This document shows positions 1 to 10,429 of a stretch of DNA of 64,000 nt, piece after piece. The DNA lies in assembly GCA_963773875.1 (NCBI GenBank), contig CAVZCV010000020.1:1-64000 (forward strand). The letters run 5' to 3'. The DNA is from CAVTYH01 sp963773875 (GTDB taxonomy: Bacteria; Planctomycetota; Planctomycetia; Pirellulales; JADZDJ01). Made by a program: the position numbers and the translations under genes. How positions within the stretch are numbered: the first letter of the stretch is position 1; each line of letters begins with the position of its first letter. Under the pieces are notes generated by a model. The model saw only the letters and a program-made list of their open reading frames with translations. It was not told the origin of the DNA and did no database searches.

Positions 1-420
1 CCGTTCGACCTGAAAGGTCGCTTCTGCTAGCCCAGGCCGGAAGGCCTGGGAACGGAAAGATGAAACGCCCTTCCGACCTGAAAGGTCGATTCTCTGGAAA
101 TGCGATTCGATCAGCCAGTCGAATGTCGACGCGGTTCGCGAATATATCCGCACGCAACCGGAGCATCACCAACAGCAATCGTTTCAGGACGAGTCGCGTG
201 AATGGTTGCGGCGGTACGAGATCAAAGCGCCGGCGAGATCGATGCGGCGACATCGGCGCGGGTCTCCCGACCCTGCCGCCCGCGGAATGGGACGAGCGCT
301 TCGTGTGGGATTGAAATGAACGGCCCTTTCAGGGCCGGCGGCATGGTCGACACCCGGTTTCCCAGGCCTTCGGCCTGGGCTGGGGGAAACGGCCTTTCAG
401 GTCGATACGGAGGATGAACC
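1..420. repeat. REP-type palindrome cluster with transposase tail
   Basis: Several short palindromes are spaced through this segment. CGACCTGAAAGGTCG occurs at 6-20 and 74-88. A palindrome built on CCCAGGCC/GGCCTGGG occurs at 31-50 and again, with a different loop, at 361-379. GGCCCTTTCAGGGCC lies at 322-336 and a related arm at 390-404. They flank a transposase-like coding tail, the layout expected of REP/RAYT modules. A near-identical unit in the opposite orientation is at about 16.5-16.9 kb. Confidence 0.75.
94..314 (+). pseudogene. C-terminal remnant of REP-associated (Y1/IS200-like) transposase
   Basis: In one frame the sequence reads VREYIRTQPEHHQQQSF followed by WLRRYEIKAP, and in a second frame PAEWDERFVWD and a stop. 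This resembles the conserved C-terminal tail of REP-associated tyrosine transposases (EYI-x-QxEHH-x-SF ... DERYVW). The catalytic HUH and Tyr regions are absent and roughly 45 nt of unrelated sequence and a frame change separate the two blocks, so this is a non-functional tail. It is embedded between REP palindromes, as RAYT genes are. The family assignment is from motif memory. Confidence 0.6.
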
Positions 421-773
421 GTCAATCTGCAGGGCGGGATCTCAATGGGGACGCATTCTCGATGAGATACCAGCTTGCACTCGACCACTTCCAGTCAAGT
501 TCAAAGTTGCAAGCCTGAGATGAGAGAGCACTCGCATCGCCAGTGGCGTCCGAGGTCTTCAAGAATTCATGCAACGTGGGACGTTGGTAAATCAAGTTCA
601 TACTGCAAGCCATCGGTCACCGAACACGGGCAGAGCCAGTGGCGCCCTCTGATTGCACGTACTGCTGAACCACGTGTGGGAAATGTTTGGCGAGGCCAAG
701 ATGATTCAGCGCTCTGGACGGCGCAACATGGCAGCCCCTGGGCTTCGACATTTTGATGACCTAGAATTGCGGC
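421..773. other. Intergenic, no gene seen
   Basis: About 350 bases between the REP cluster and the pyrophosphatase gene. The short open frames here have no recognisable protein features. No terminator or RNA gene was recognised; the pyrophosphatase promoter should lie near the right end. Confidence 0.5.
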
Positions 774-1328
774 ATGCATCCACTTCACGACATTTACGTT
801 GATGACGACCTGACCGATCATGCGTTTCCGGCGGTGATCGAAGTTCCCAAAGGCAGCAAGAACAAATACGAGCTCGATAAAGAAACCGGCATGTTGCGGT
901 TGGATCGCGTACTGTACGGCGCGATTTATTATCCGGCCGATTACGGTTTCATTCCGCGAACTCACTGCGATGACGGCGATCCGCTCGATGTGCTGGTGCT
1001 TGGCCAAGAGCCGGTGTATCCGCTGACGATTGTGCAAGCCCGGCCCATCGGCGTGATGCGCATGCGTGACGACAAAGGCTTGGACGATAAGATTCTGGCC
1101 GTCAATGTGAGCGACCCGGCGGTCTCGGAATATGGCGATGTGGCCCAGTTGCCTCAGCACGTGGAGCGGGAAATTCGTCGGTTTTTCCAGGATTACAAGG
1201 TGCTGGAAAACAAGACGGTGGAAGTGGAACACTTCGTCGGCCGCGAGGAAGCCTTGGCCATCATTCGGGACGCGCTGGAAATGTATCGCCGCTTGCGGCG
1301 CGGCGAACTGAAGGCGGGCAAACGCTAA
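774..1328 (+). CDS. ppa: Inorganic pyrophosphatase (family I)
   Basis: Hydrolyses pyrophosphate to two phosphates in the cytoplasm, pulling biosynthetic reactions forward. The 184-residue length fits bacterial family I enzymes. The active-site segment YYPADYGFIP (about residues 52-61) is followed by the family signature DDGDPLDVLVL (66-76), whose aspartates bind Mg. The basic residues of the KGSKNKYE stretch near 26-33 are also typical. The ATG start gives MHPLHDI, a common N-terminus for this family. It appears monocistronic; the next gene is convergent and begins 18 bases past its stop. The reading frame is intact. Confidence 0.95.
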   Translation: MHPLHDIYVDDDLTDHAFPAVIEVPKGSKNKYELDKETGMLRLDRVLYGAIYYPADYGFIPRTHCDDGDPLDVLVLGQEPVYPLTIVQARPIGVMRMRDDKGLDDKILAVNVSDPAVSEYGDVAQLPQHVEREIRRFFQDYKVLENKTVEVEHFVGREEALAIIRDALEMYRRLRRGELKAGKR

Positions 1329-1346
1329 AGACGGTGGCCGTCGCGC

Positions 1347-1847
1347 TCAATAGCCGTACCGAAACGCAGTGCGGCGGAGCAACAAGAATACGGCCATCGT
1401 GTAGATGGTGACGAAAAAGATTCGCTCCGAGTACGCGCCGGCCCATTGGAGCGCCGCGAAATAAATGCACGCGACCGTGGTCAGCAGCATCAGTCCGCGA
1501 ATGCTCCACTTGCGCTGGGCAAGACGAATATCGCGCAGCGTTTCGAAGGCAGCCCAAGCGATGTAGCAAATGAGACCGAGCCATGGAATGCTCAACAGCG
1601 CTTGAACGAAAAAGTTGCCATGCGGAATGAGCGCCGCCAACCCGAGGCAAAAGTAGAGCCCGACCAGACCACCGACGATTCGCAGGGCAAGTTCACTCAA
1701 CCAATCGCGGCCGGCAGCCTTGCGTCGCGCGACCGATTTACTGGCCACATCCGAGCGCTTCAGAAAACATTCGAGCACAAGCACGCCGATTAACATGCCA
1801 ACGCCGAGAAGATAGAGCAACGGTTGTGGTTGGTTTACGATCTGCAT
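1347..1847 (-). CDS. Small multi-pass membrane protein, unknown
   Basis: 166 residues with about four hydrophobic segments: near residues 9-27, 56-76, 82-102 and 120-160. A basic loop (KRSDVASKSVARRKAAGR) follows the first segment, which suggests a cytoplasmic loop. No enzyme motif is visible and I do not recognise the family. It converges with ppa and is separated by about 160 bases from the acyl-CoA synthetase gene downstream on the same strand. Function unknown; inner-membrane location is inferred from hydropathy. Confidence 0.6.
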   Translation of the reverse strand: MQIVNQPQPLLYLLGVGMLIGVLVLECFLKRSDVASKSVARRKAAGRDWLSELALRIVGGLVGLYFCLGLAALIPHGNFFVQALLSIPWLGLICYIAWAAFETLRDIRLAQRKWSIRGLMLLTTVACIYFAALQWAGAYSERIFFVTIYTMAVFLLLRRTAFRYGY

Positions 1848-2004
1848 GTATTCCGCTCTTATTCCGCGGGAGACAAGTCGCTGGCTGGATGCAGACTCGA
1901 TTGGATTAGCTTGTCGATCTCGATTGCCGATTCATCGGGTTCGGTCACCTAAATACGCAATGACGATTGTTGGTAACATTTCGGCATTGTAACAAAGGTG
2001 CGAC

Positions 2005-3700
2005 CTATGCGGTCTGTTGGTCGATTAACCCGAGTTGATGACACATGGCCTCGCGGATTTTGAATTTCTGAATCTTGCCGGTCACCGTTTGCGGAAATTC
2101 GTTGACGAAGCTGATGTAGCGCGGCACTTTATAATGCGGCAAGTTTCGAGCGGCAATGCTGCCGGATTTCATCTTCCGTCGTGCTGAGTGAAACCGACTT
2201 CAACTTAATCCATGCGCAAAGCTCTTCGCCGTATTTTGGGTCCGGCACGCCGACCACAGCCGCCTGCTCAATGGCCGGATGCGTGAACAAAAACTCTTCG
2301 ATTTGCGCGGGTAAATATTTTCGCCGCCGCGGATGACCATATCTTTGATGCGGCCCGTGATTTTGTAGTAGCCGTTTGGCAGCCGCAGCGCCACATCGCC
2401 GGTGTGCAGCCAGCCGTCGGCATCGATCGCCTCGCGAGTGGCTTCCGAATTGTTGTAATAGCCGAGCATGACGACATGCCCACGAGCGCACAGCTCACCC
2501 GGCTGATTGTCGGCCTGCGATTGGCCATTCACGGGATCGACGATCTTCACCTCCACGCCAGGCAAAGGCCGGCCGACCGTTTCCACGCGCAGCTCAATTG
2601 GATCGTCGAATCTGGTTTGCGTAATGATGGGCGATGCTTCCGTCTGGCCATAGCCGATGGTGATTTCTCGACAACCCATCGTGTGCACCACCGCACGCAT
2701 AGTTTCGATCGGGCACGGACTGCCCGCCATGATGCCCGTGCGGAGCGAAGACAGGTTGCGGCCAGTACGCGACGGGTCGTTAAGCTCCGCGATGAACATC
2801 GTCGGTACGCCGTAAAGCGCGGTGCAACGCTCTTTTTCCACGGCGTCGAGCGTGGCTTTTGGATCGAACGATTCGGCGGGCACAACCATTGCGGCCCCAT
2901 AAACCGCGGCCATCAAAGTTCCCAGCACGCAGCCAAAGCAGTGATAAAACGGCACTGGAATGCAAATTCGGTCCTGCTCCGAGAGTTTCTGGCACGCCCC
3001 CGAATAAAAAACGTTGCACAGCAAGTTGCGATGCGACAGTGTTGCAGCCTTCGGGAAGCCAGTTGTGCCGGACGTGTATTGAATGTTGATCGGGTCCAGC
3101 GGTCGCAAGTGTGCGTGTGCCGTTTGCACTGCTTCACGAGGGATTGAATCGCCGGCGTTCAAAAAATCCTGCCACGACATGGCCGCGGCAGGCTTCGTAC
3201 CTTTGATGGCAATGACGTGGCGGAGTTTGGGAAACTCCGCGGCTTGAAGTCGATTTCCGACTCGGGACAGTTGGACGATCGGTGACGGATGGACACACTT
3301 CGGCCAGCATCGCGAAGTAATCGGACGACTTAAACCGATCGGTCAGCACCAGCGCTACTGAATCGCTTTGCTCGAGCACGTATTTGAGTTCGTGGGCGCG
3401 GTATGCGGGGTTGATTGTAACCAGCACCGCACCGATCCGTGCCGTCGCGAATTGCAGAACGACCCACTCGGGAACATTCGTTGCCCAGATGGCAACATGT
3501 TCGCCGGTTCGAATTCCGAGCGTTAAAAGCCCGCGGGCCGCCTGGTCCACTTCGTCTGCAAAGCGGCGATAATTCCAGCGCAAACCGAGTTGCGGGAACA
3601 CCAGCGCATCACGATCGCTACAGCGTTCGACAGTGCGATCCAAGACGGCTGGAATCGTCAGCCCTTCGACCCACGGCGGAGCGAAATTGTATACCGACAT
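2005..3700 (-). CDS. Long-chain acyl-CoA synthetase / AMP-binding enzyme (frameshifted)
   Basis: Activates a fatty acid with ATP and CoA. Three frames together make one ANL-superfamily protein of about 565 residues. Frame one begins MSVYNFAPPWVEGLTI; the next carries the adenylation P-loop YTSGTTGFPKAA and then TGDVALRLPNG and IKDMVIRGGENIYP; the last contains the C-terminal lysine region FPQTVTGKIQKFKIRE. Frame changes fall near 3.2-3.3 kb, at about 2,306 and near 2,150. All catalytic motifs survive, so sequence error is more likely than decay, but three breaks leave a true pseudogene possible. It starts about 20 bases after the LptF/G-like gene on the same strand, suggesting an operon. Confidence 0.85.
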
Positions 3701-3720
3701 GAAAGCCACTCCCAACGCTA

Positions 3721-4902
3721 TTATTCGCGTAGGGGCTGACTCATCGCAACGGCAATGGGAACGAAAATCAACAGCGGGAGCCACGCTGCCAACGCCGGAC
3801 TGACCAAGTAGCTTGTGCCCAAATATTGGCAGCCGAGCACGACCAGGTAGAAAACCACGACGACGAGCACGCACAGTCCAATCGCCAAAAACAAGTTTCG
3901 ACTATTCCGCGAAAGCACCAGCGGCAGGCCAAGAAACAAAAGGACAACGTCGAGCACCGGTTGCACAATTCGTGCATGGATGGCCACGCGCATATCTGCC
4001 CCGAAATTCAGGCTGGGATTTCGCAGGCTAGCAATCAAGTCCGGCAGCGAGGCATTTGAACGCCAATCGGCGGAGCTGGCGAGATATTCAAAATTCACAT
4101 CGCTGACCACGAAGCAATCGTCCTTCTCCAGCCATGAATAGTCATGCCGAGTCAAAATGATCGGGTCATCGCCCAGAGTCAGCGACGGTTTGGAATCGAT
4201 CGCCTTGGGCTGCGAAACGTTCTTCAGCAAATAGCCGCCGGGATGCTGGCTATCGGCGGGCAAGTAGAAGCCGTCGGAGGCGATGAGTTGCTTGCCGTAA
4301 TCGCCTAGCGCCGTGGGCAACAAGAACGCAGGCTTTTCAATGCGCTGGTGGTTGGCGTACGTTTGTTTGCCGCGGATGAGAATGTTGGTTCGCGCATCGC
4401 GCCGCGGTTCGAGTTCTTTGCCGGCTTCGCCGCCAAGGTCCTGGGCATTTCGGCTAAACCGTTCGCGGAGCGAGGAGATGACGATTTCGCGATTTAGCGC
4501 AGCCAGAATGGCGATCGCGATCACCGCGCCGACGACCGGTTTAATGATCCGCCATTTGGGAATGCCGGCAGCTTGTAAGGCAATCACTTCGTTGAACCGC
4601 TGGAACATGGCGATAGTGAACATCGCGGCAATTAGCGTCAGGATGCCGCTGGTGCGATCGAAAAAGCCGATCGTCCGATAGCCGTAATACTCGCCCATGA
4701 TCTTCCACAGGCTGCCATGCTCGCCCGAGAATTTGATGAAGTCGTCGAGGTTGCCGAAGGCGTCGATCACAATGTACAGCCCGGCAAGGCTGCAAAAGCA
4801 AATTGCAAAGATCTGCAAGAACTGACGCAGGAGGTAACGATCGAGGATTAGCACTTTCTGCCAAGCCGCGGTTGAAAGGTGACCACCAAGGTTGTCGAAC
4901 AT
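3721..4902 (-). CDS. LptF/LptG (YjgP/YjgQ) family LPS export permease
   Basis: 393 residues with the layout of LptF/LptG permeases: N-terminal TILDRYLLRQF-type entry (here VLILDRYLLRQFLQIF), three membrane segments up to about residue 150, a large periplasmic beta domain (about 160-300) and three C-terminal membrane segments. The segment RFNEVIALQAAGIPKWRI matches the conserved cytoplasmic coupling helix region (EMTALRAAGIS-type). The protein would move lipopolysaccharide from the inner membrane towards the Lpt bridge with an LptB ATPase, which is not in this window. Which of LptF or LptG it is cannot be decided. The acyl-CoA synthetase gene follows closely. Confidence 0.88.
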   Translation of the reverse strand: MFDNLGGHLSTAAWQKVLILDRYLLRQFLQIFAICFCSLAGLYIVIDAFGNLDDFIKFSGEHGSLWKIMGEYYGYRTIGFFDRTSGILTLIAAMFTIAMFQRFNEVIALQAAGIPKWRIIKPVVGAVIAIAILAALNREIVISSLRERFSRNAQDLGGEAGKELEPRRDARTNILIRGKQTYANHQRIEKPAFLLPTALGDYGKQLIASDGFYLPADSQHPGGYLLKNVSQPKAIDSKPSLTLGDDPIILTRHDYSWLEKDDCFVVSDVNFEYLASSADWRSNASLPDLIASLRNPSLNFGADMRVAIHARIVQPVLDVVLLFLGLPLVLSRNSRNLFLAIGLCVLVVVVFYLVVLGCQYLGTSYLVSPALAAWLPLLIFVPIAVAMSQPLRE

Positions 4903-5035
4903 TAGGGCAACCGCGGAAGCAGGGTCAAGGCCGATACGGTGCTGGCATGCGGTGCATTGACCATTTCACTGCGATATGATGGGCGAACCGCATCGATACG
5001 ATTTTCCAAAACCTTGAAATTCGTTCTCGTCCTAT

Positions 5036-6031
5036 ATGAAGCCGGCGAAATGGCTTTCGCACTCGCGAATGGCACTGGCGACGCTTCGACCGCCGTCGCC
5101 GCGTGCTTGGGGATCGTCGCTTGCCAGTCTCGTCTATCCGCCGCGGTGCGTTATCTGTCAGGTCGATTTCGTCCCGCCTGTCGATCAGCCGCTAATCTGC
5201 CCGACCTGCCGACGTGGGTTGGCGCTACCGGTCTTGCATTGGTGTCAGAATTGTGGCGCACCTTTGGTCAATGAAACTTCCGCCGCCGATGATTGCGTTC
5301 ATTGTCGTCGAGAAACATTTCCCTGGAATGCGGTGATCGCAATCGGCCAATATGAAGGCGAGTTGAGCCGAGCGGTTGTACGCACCAAAACGCCAGTCGG
5401 TGAGGCGGTCGCCATCGAATTGGGACGCCTGCTATTTGAATTCCGCCGGGAGGCATTCGCACGGTTGCAGATTGATGCCGTGGTGCCGCTGGCCATGCAT
5501 TGGTCTCGCCGACTCAGTCGCGGCACCAATGGCCCGGACTTGATTGCAGAGGCACTCGCACGCCAGCTCGAAGTGCCGGTTCGGCGCCGCTGGCTTAGGC
5601 GGCGCCGATTGACGGCGCTGCAATCGGATGTCTCGCCAACCCTGCGACATCGAAATCAGCGCAATTCGTTCCGCGTAGGTCTGGGCTGCCGTATTGTGGG
5701 GCCAAGAGTGCTGTTAGTCGACGACGTTTTAACAACCGGTTCTACAGCAGCCGACGCAGCCAAGGTCCTACTGGCAGCGGGGGTGGAGTCGGTGTCTGTC
5801 GCCGTGATCGCGCGGAATCGGGGCGGATGTCCATTGAGCCGTGCTAATCCGCGCGATGCCACGCGGTTACGTATGATCGCCGCCTGTTGTAAACTGGCGA
5901 AATCAATTCGTTCGCTTGCTATGCCGGAAGCGATTGGAGATCGCCCTTGGCCGAAATTATTGATCCCCATGCGCCCCGCAGGCTCCGTGCGAAAACGACG
6001 CGGTTTCGCCGCGTCGTATTGCGCGGATTAA
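5036..6031 (+). CDS. ComF family phosphoribosyltransferase-like protein
   Basis: An N-terminal double zinc ribbon has four Cys pairs: CVIC (38-41), CPTC (55-58), CQNC (70-73) and CVHC (87-90). The C-terminal half is a type I phosphoribosyltransferase fold with the PRPP loop VLLVDDVLTTGST (about residues 224-236). ComF proteins are linked to DNA uptake or replication-restart roles; the substrate is unknown. The frame runs past the usual end (after VAVIARNRGG) for about 65 residues, overlapping the DUF502 gene, so the true C-terminus may be shorter or there may be a base error near 5,825. The start is uncertain; Met 12 (5,069) is an alternative. Confidence 0.85.
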   Translation: MKPAKWLSHSRMALATLRPPSPRAWGSSLASLVYPPRCVICQVDFVPPVDQPLICPTCRRGLALPVLHWCQNCGAPLVNETSAADDCVHCRRETFPWNAVIAIGQYEGELSRAVVRTKTPVGEAVAIELGRLLFEFRREAFARLQIDAVVPLAMHWSRRLSRGTNGPDLIAEALARQLEVPVRRRWLRRRRLTALQSDVSPTLRHRNQRNSFRVGLGCRIVGPRVLLVDDVLTTGSTAADAAKVLLAAGVESVSVAVIARNRGGCPLSRANPRDATRLRMIAACCKLAKSIRSLAMPEAIGDRPWPKLLIPMRPAGSVRKRRGFAASYCAD

Positions 6032-6888
6032 CGCTGCTCCTGCCGCCAATTTTGACGATCGTCATTTTGGTTTGGGTCTTCAGCACGGTCGAGGCATACG
6101 TGCTCAAACCGGTTACGCTGGCCACCCGCGAAGTATTAGTGGCGACAATAAGCGATGTGCGCCAGGCCCCGCCCGACGCGACAAAAGACCAGACGACGCT
6201 CATGATCGATGGCCGCTCGTATTTTCGGCTCAGCAGCGGCGAATTTGTGCCGACCGAGGTTGTGAATTGGCTGCGCGCAAACGTGCCGGATCAGCCGCTG
6301 CCGTCGACCGGCACCGCAGTGTATCGAGAGTATGTGGAAGCCCGGCATCTCAGGCCGCAGGTGGTGCTGCCGGTATTCTTGTGCGTGTTCGTCCTCGTGC
6401 TGTATGTCCTCGGCAAGTTCTTGGCGGGCGAATTCAGCCGCATTTTCGATTGGGGAATTTTGCATTTGCCAATCGTGAGGAAAGTGTATTCCGCGGTGAA
6501 GCAGGTGACGGATTTCGTGTTTGGCGAGAATCTTGCCGAAACGCATCATTTGCATTATCGCCGTGTGGTGGCGATTGAATATCCGCGGCCCGGCTTGTGG
6601 AGCATAGGACTTGTAGTGGGAGACGCCGTGCTCGACGTGACTGCCGCCGCCAACGAACCATGCGTTACTGTTATGTTGCCGACTTCTCCTGCGCTGTTCA
6701 CCGTGAAGCCAGTGATGATACCGCTCAGCAAAACATATGATGTGAATCTGACGATCGATCAGGCATTGCAATACATCATCAGTTGTGGCGTCGTCATGGC
6801 GCCGCATCAGTTGGCGACAGCCACGGCCGTTGAGTCACTCAATTTAACGTCAGACGGCGCGGAACCGGCCGGCGGAGTGACTGGATGA
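5947..6888 (+). CDS. DUF502 family membrane protein
   Basis: 313 residues. A basic N-terminus is followed by RGLTLLLPPILTIVILVWVF, the first membrane segment and a hallmark of DUF502 proteins. A soluble loop follows, then a second segment near residues 137-160 and the typical FGENLAETHHLHYRRVVAIEYPRPG stretch, described here by its start at about residue 196. Function is unknown; the family is common in planctomycetes and plant organelles. The chosen start is TTG, which overlaps the ComF reading frame. Its stop overlaps the hemC start (ATGA), so the two are probably translationally coupled. Confidence 0.85.
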   Translation: MAEIIDPHAPRRLRAKTTRFRRVVLRGLTLLLPPILTIVILVWVFSTVEAYVLKPVTLATREVLVATISDVRQAPPDATKDQTTLMIDGRSYFRLSSGEFVPTEVVNWLRANVPDQPLPSTGTAVYREYVEARHLRPQVVLPVFLCVFVLVLYVLGKFLAGEFSRIFDWGILHLPIVRKVYSAVKQVTDFVFGENLAETHHLHYRRVVAIEYPRPGLWSIGLVVGDAVLDVTAAANEPCVTVMLPTSPALFTVKPVMIPLSKTYDVNLTIDQALQYIISCGVVMAPHQLATATAVESLNLTSDGAEPAGGVTG

Positions 6889-7815
6889 CGAAAGAATCTA
6901 TTCGCATTGGCACGCGCGGTAGCGCGTTGGCATTGTGGCAAGCCAATTATGTAGCCGAACAGCTGGCGGCGATCGGCGTCCGATCGGAAGTAGTAAAGAT
7001 TGCCAGCCGCGGCGATCAGCAGCCTGACGCGCCAATTGCCACGCTGGGCAGCGACGGTGTCTTTACTAAAGAACTGCAGAAAGCAGTGCTCGATGGCCGG
7101 ATTGATATCGCCGTACACAGTCTCAAAGATTTGCCAACCGACGTGGTGAAGGGCCTCGTCCTGGCTGCAGTGCCGCCGCGGGAATCGCCGCACGATGTGC
7201 TCGTCAGCCGCGAGGGATTACCGTTCGCTCGGCTGCCCGGTGGCGCGAAAATTGGCACCGGCAGTTCACGTCGCCGGGCTCAGTTGCTGCATGTCCGAGC
7301 TGATTTGCGGATGCTAGATATTCGGGGCAATGTGGAAACCCGGCTGCGAAAACTTCACGATGGCGAGTTCGATGCGCTGAATTTTGGCGCACGCTGGCCT
7401 CTGGCGATTAGGGCTCGACAGTCAGATTACGGAGATCCTACCGCCGTCGCTCATGCTGCCCGCTGTCGGGCAAGGAGCGCTAGGACTGGAAACCCGCGCT
7501 GGCGATCATGCGACGCGGCAGATTCTTGCGAAAATTGACGATTCGGAATCGCATCAGTCGGTTCTCGCGGAGCGCACTATGTTGGCGGCGCTGGCCGGCG
7601 GCTGCTTGGCACCCATCGGAGCGTGGGGACGCGTCGAAGACGATGGCCGACTGCATCTCTCGGCTTGTGTCGTCAGCTTCGACGGCCAAACACGGCTGGC
7701 TGCCGATCGATTTGCCAATGCCGGCGACGCCGAACCCTTGGGCCGCCAAGTTGCTGAACAATTGCTGGCAAATGGTGCGGCAAAATTGATTGAGCAAGCT
7801 CGCACAAGTCGTTAA
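6885..7815 (+). CDS. hemC: Porphobilinogen deaminase (hydroxymethylbilane synthase), frameshifted
   Basis: Condenses four porphobilinogen units into hydroxymethylbilane in tetrapyrrole synthesis. The first frame carries IRIGTRGSALALWQA, DIAVHSLKDLPT and IGTGSSRRRAQLL; the second carries LPAVGQGALGLE and LAGGCLAPIGAWG, whose Cys anchors the dipyrromethane cofactor. The frame changes near 7,380, where CTGAATTTTGGCGCAC appears in place of the expected CTGATTTTGGCGCAC: one extra A, eight bases before a GCGC. Joined, the protein is about 309 residues, the usual length. Since haem synthesis is generally required, an assembly indel is the best explanation. The ATG overlaps the DUF502 stop. Confidence 0.92.
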
Positions 7816-7870
7816 ACTCTGGCGACAGTAATCGATCAATTAACTTGTCGGCGTCGTATGTGGGGCAGCA

Positions 7871-9250
7871 ATGGCCGAAAGACTTGACGGGCGTATCCGT
7901 AGGCGAGCACTGAAGCTTGGGCTGGTGAATGTTGCAATTTGGTCGATTGGGAATGCGCTCACCGGCGCCACGCTCATCAGTTACATGGCGCAAGATTTGG
8001 CGCGAAAGGTTGGCAGCTAAGCCTGGTGCTTGCCGCCCCCTCGCTGGCCGGCCTTCTGCGTTTATTTACCCCGGCAATCATCGCTCGTGCCGGCACGACT
8101 AAGCGGGCGACCGTCGCCGCGTTTGGCCTCGCCTATGTCGTACTGCTGGGCTTGCCGCTAACTGGTGTCTTCGCCCCCTCAATGTCGCGAGGCTCAGCTT
8201 TAGGCCTTTTAATTGTGGTCGTTTGCTTCTATCAACTGCTGGATTTCATCGGTTTTGTTTCACTGTGGTCGTGGCTAGGCGAATTGGTACCGTTACGGGT
8301 TCGAGGCAATTATTTTGGCTGGCGACAAACTCTACAGTTATTAACTTCGATTCCAGCTGCACTCACGGCCGCCTATTTTTCCGACATCTGGCGGGAGGCC
8401 TACAAAGATTCGCGAAATCTGATGCTCTTAGGCTACGCAATTCCGAATGCCCTGGGTGCAATTTGCATGCTCGGATCTCTTGTACCGTTGACGATGATGC
8501 CATCGATGCGTCGCGTGCCGCCGACACCCGGGATTCCCTGGCAGGCGATGGCCGCTCCATTCAAAGATTGGCGATTTCGAAGGCTGTTGTCGTTTCGTGC
8601 CGGGCTGTCGCTCGCCAACGGCATTTCGCAAACCGTACAAGGAATGTTTCCATTCCGCGTTCTCAAACTTGGTGCGGGCGATGTCACGGTGATGCGGAAC
8701 GTTATGCAAGTCGGCCAGATTGGTGTCGCCCGTTGGGCCGGCCCATTCAGCGACCGCTACGGAAACCGTCCAGTGCTGGTGGCGTGCCAATGGCTAGTTT
8801 CGCTGGCAATGATTTTTTATTTGTTTGCTGCACCGACGCCGCGTTGGGCCGCCTGGTTGATCATGGGCGCCTACGTTCTTATGGTCCGCGTATGCGGGCC
8901 ACAATGTCTGCTTACCGAATTTGGCGTTGAAATTGGCGCCAGATGGGGAAAAATCACCCTATGTGGCGGCGCATGAGGCGCTGGCCAGTATTTGCCATGC
9001 CGCCGCAACGGTTACGGGCGGCTTTTTGTTCGATTGGCTTTCCAATCCTACAGCAATGGCGCGCTGGGGACTGAGTTCCGTCAATCCATTTACAGTCATC
9101 TTTTCCGTGGCGCTGGTCACCAGGTTGCTCGCCGTACCAATAGCAGCCGTAATCGTTGAACCGGGCGCATGGATGTGGGCAGAAATATTTCGAATTCGTT
9201 TGTTTTCTCGCTCGGCAGTCCTTGATTCGAGCGAAGCAGTTCCTGATTGA
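7871..9250 (+). CDS. MFS transporter-like membrane protein (frameshifted twice)
   Basis: Three frames form one 12-segment type protein of about 458 residues. The ATG at 7,871 gives an arginine-rich cytoplasmic start and the first helix (LVNVAIWSIGNALTGATLIS). The frame shifts at about 8,000, where TTGGCGCGAAAGG seems to have lost one G of TTGGGCGCGAAAGG, then continues WQLSLVLAAPSLAGLLRLF. A second shift near 8,925 leads into LALKLAPDGEKSPYVAAHEA and the last helices. The helix 2-3 type loop and repeated FSDRYGNRP motif support the major facilitator superfamily. The substrate is unknown. Confidence 0.75.
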
Positions 9251-9791
9251 AGGCCATAGAAAGCCGCTTTCCACGCAGCGTGCTATCGGCTCGACAAGCC
9301 GGGCTAGCTGGTGAATTCCAGGCTGCAATGAGCAACATAGATCAAATCCATCCACCCGCTTGCATGCTTGTGTTTGCCGGATTAGTATCACACGTGTGCA
9401 GGCGTGTGCATATCTTTTTACACGGCTGACATGCGGGTGGGGTGAGTAATTCGTGATCAGTATCTTTAGGGCAAGCTTATTGCGGTATTCATCGCAGAGA
9501 GAGCGTACTGATCGGCGGATTCAGATTGAGAGTCGGCGACCCCAAATGTGGCCGGCTCGGTGATGGGCGGCGAAAGAGTGTACAGGTCGGTAGTTTGCTA
9601 CGGCACAACCGGTTGTTCTTCCAAGATTCCGTTAGCAGGCGTGGGGGATCAGTCACAGCCCAATATTAATTGCCCTAGAGCGGTAAAGGCTCGCCATCGT
9701 TCCGTCATGCGCGGCGAGCTTACCCACAAGCGCGGCACTCGATTCATTTATTCGTTCATCACTGATTTCGCACCGAGGAGCTAGAACGGCC
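9251..9791. other. Intergenic, no gene seen
   Basis: About 540 bases with no convincing coding frame between the transporter and the XRE regulator. I saw no tRNA, rRNA or clear terminator. GAGGAG at about 9,776 could serve as the ribosome binding site for the next gene. Confidence 0.45.
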
Positions 9792-10373
9792 ATGAGCATC
9801 GCAGAATGGGAATCGTTCGGATCACAGGCATTCGATGGCGACGGTGAACCAGGCAGCAATGGCAATGCCGAGGTCAATGGCAGTAAAGCGAATCATGCCC
9901 AGGGCAACGGGCATGCAAAGCGCGCCTTGCATCGACTTTCCATCGTTCGCCGCCAGCAGGGCATCTCGCAGCGAAATATTGCCCGGCGGATGAACATTGA
10001 CATTGGCACGGTTCGTCAGCAAGAAGAAGAGTTCACCGATTTGACGCTGACGATGCTGTATCGCTGGCAGAAGATTCTCGATGTGCCTGTGGCCGATTTG
10101 CTCGTGGATTCCGATGGTCCTCTTTCGCCGCCGGTGATGCAAAGGGCGCAAATGGTGAAGGTCATGAAAACTGTGGCGGCAATCGCTGAGAAGGCCGAAA
10201 CGCAATCACTCAAACGGCTGCTGCAAATGCTGTGCAATCAGCTCTTGGAGATTATGCCGGAGCTCTCCGATGTCGCACCATGGCATGCAGTGGGCCAACG
10301 GCGGACACTTGAAGAATACGGTCGGGCTGTGGAACGACAGATGTCGGACGATGTATTCCGCGGGCGGCGCTAG
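9792..10373 (+). CDS. XRE-family helix-turn-helix regulator
   Basis: 193 residues. A low-complexity Gly/Asn-rich N-terminus (to about 40) precedes an XRE/lambda-repressor type HTH at about 45-100: LSIVRRQQGISQRNIARRMN is the first two helices and TLTMLYRWQKILDVPVADLL the last part. A helical C-terminal tail follows. It probably binds DNA as a dimer; the target is unknown. The ATG is preceded by GAGGAG about 11 bases upstream. It stands alone, with a 50-base gap to a tiny hydrophobic frame. Confidence 0.75.
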   Translation: MSIAEWESFGSQAFDGDGEPGSNGNAEVNGSKANHAQGNGHAKRALHRLSIVRRQQGISQRNIARRMNIDIGTVRQQEEEFTDLTLTMLYRWQKILDVPVADLLVDSDGPLSPPVMQRAQMVKVMKTVAAIAEKAETQSLKRLLQMLCNQLLEIMPELSDVAPWHAVGQRRTLEEYGRAVERQMSDDVFRGRR

Positions 10374-10429
10374 CCTAACCACGAACAGGCTTGCATTTTC
10401 GTTTCATTCGTCACTGGCTAAACTTCGGC

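Noticed and set aside
2005..3700. Acyl-CoA synthetase as a plain pseudogene
   Set aside because: Three breaks but every catalytic block is preserved, and similar breaks affect essential genes in this window; sequence error is the simpler reading.
6885..7815. Programmed ribosomal frameshifting in hemC
   Set aside because: No slippery heptamer or downstream pseudoknot is evident; one extra A near GCGC matches the window-wide indel pattern.
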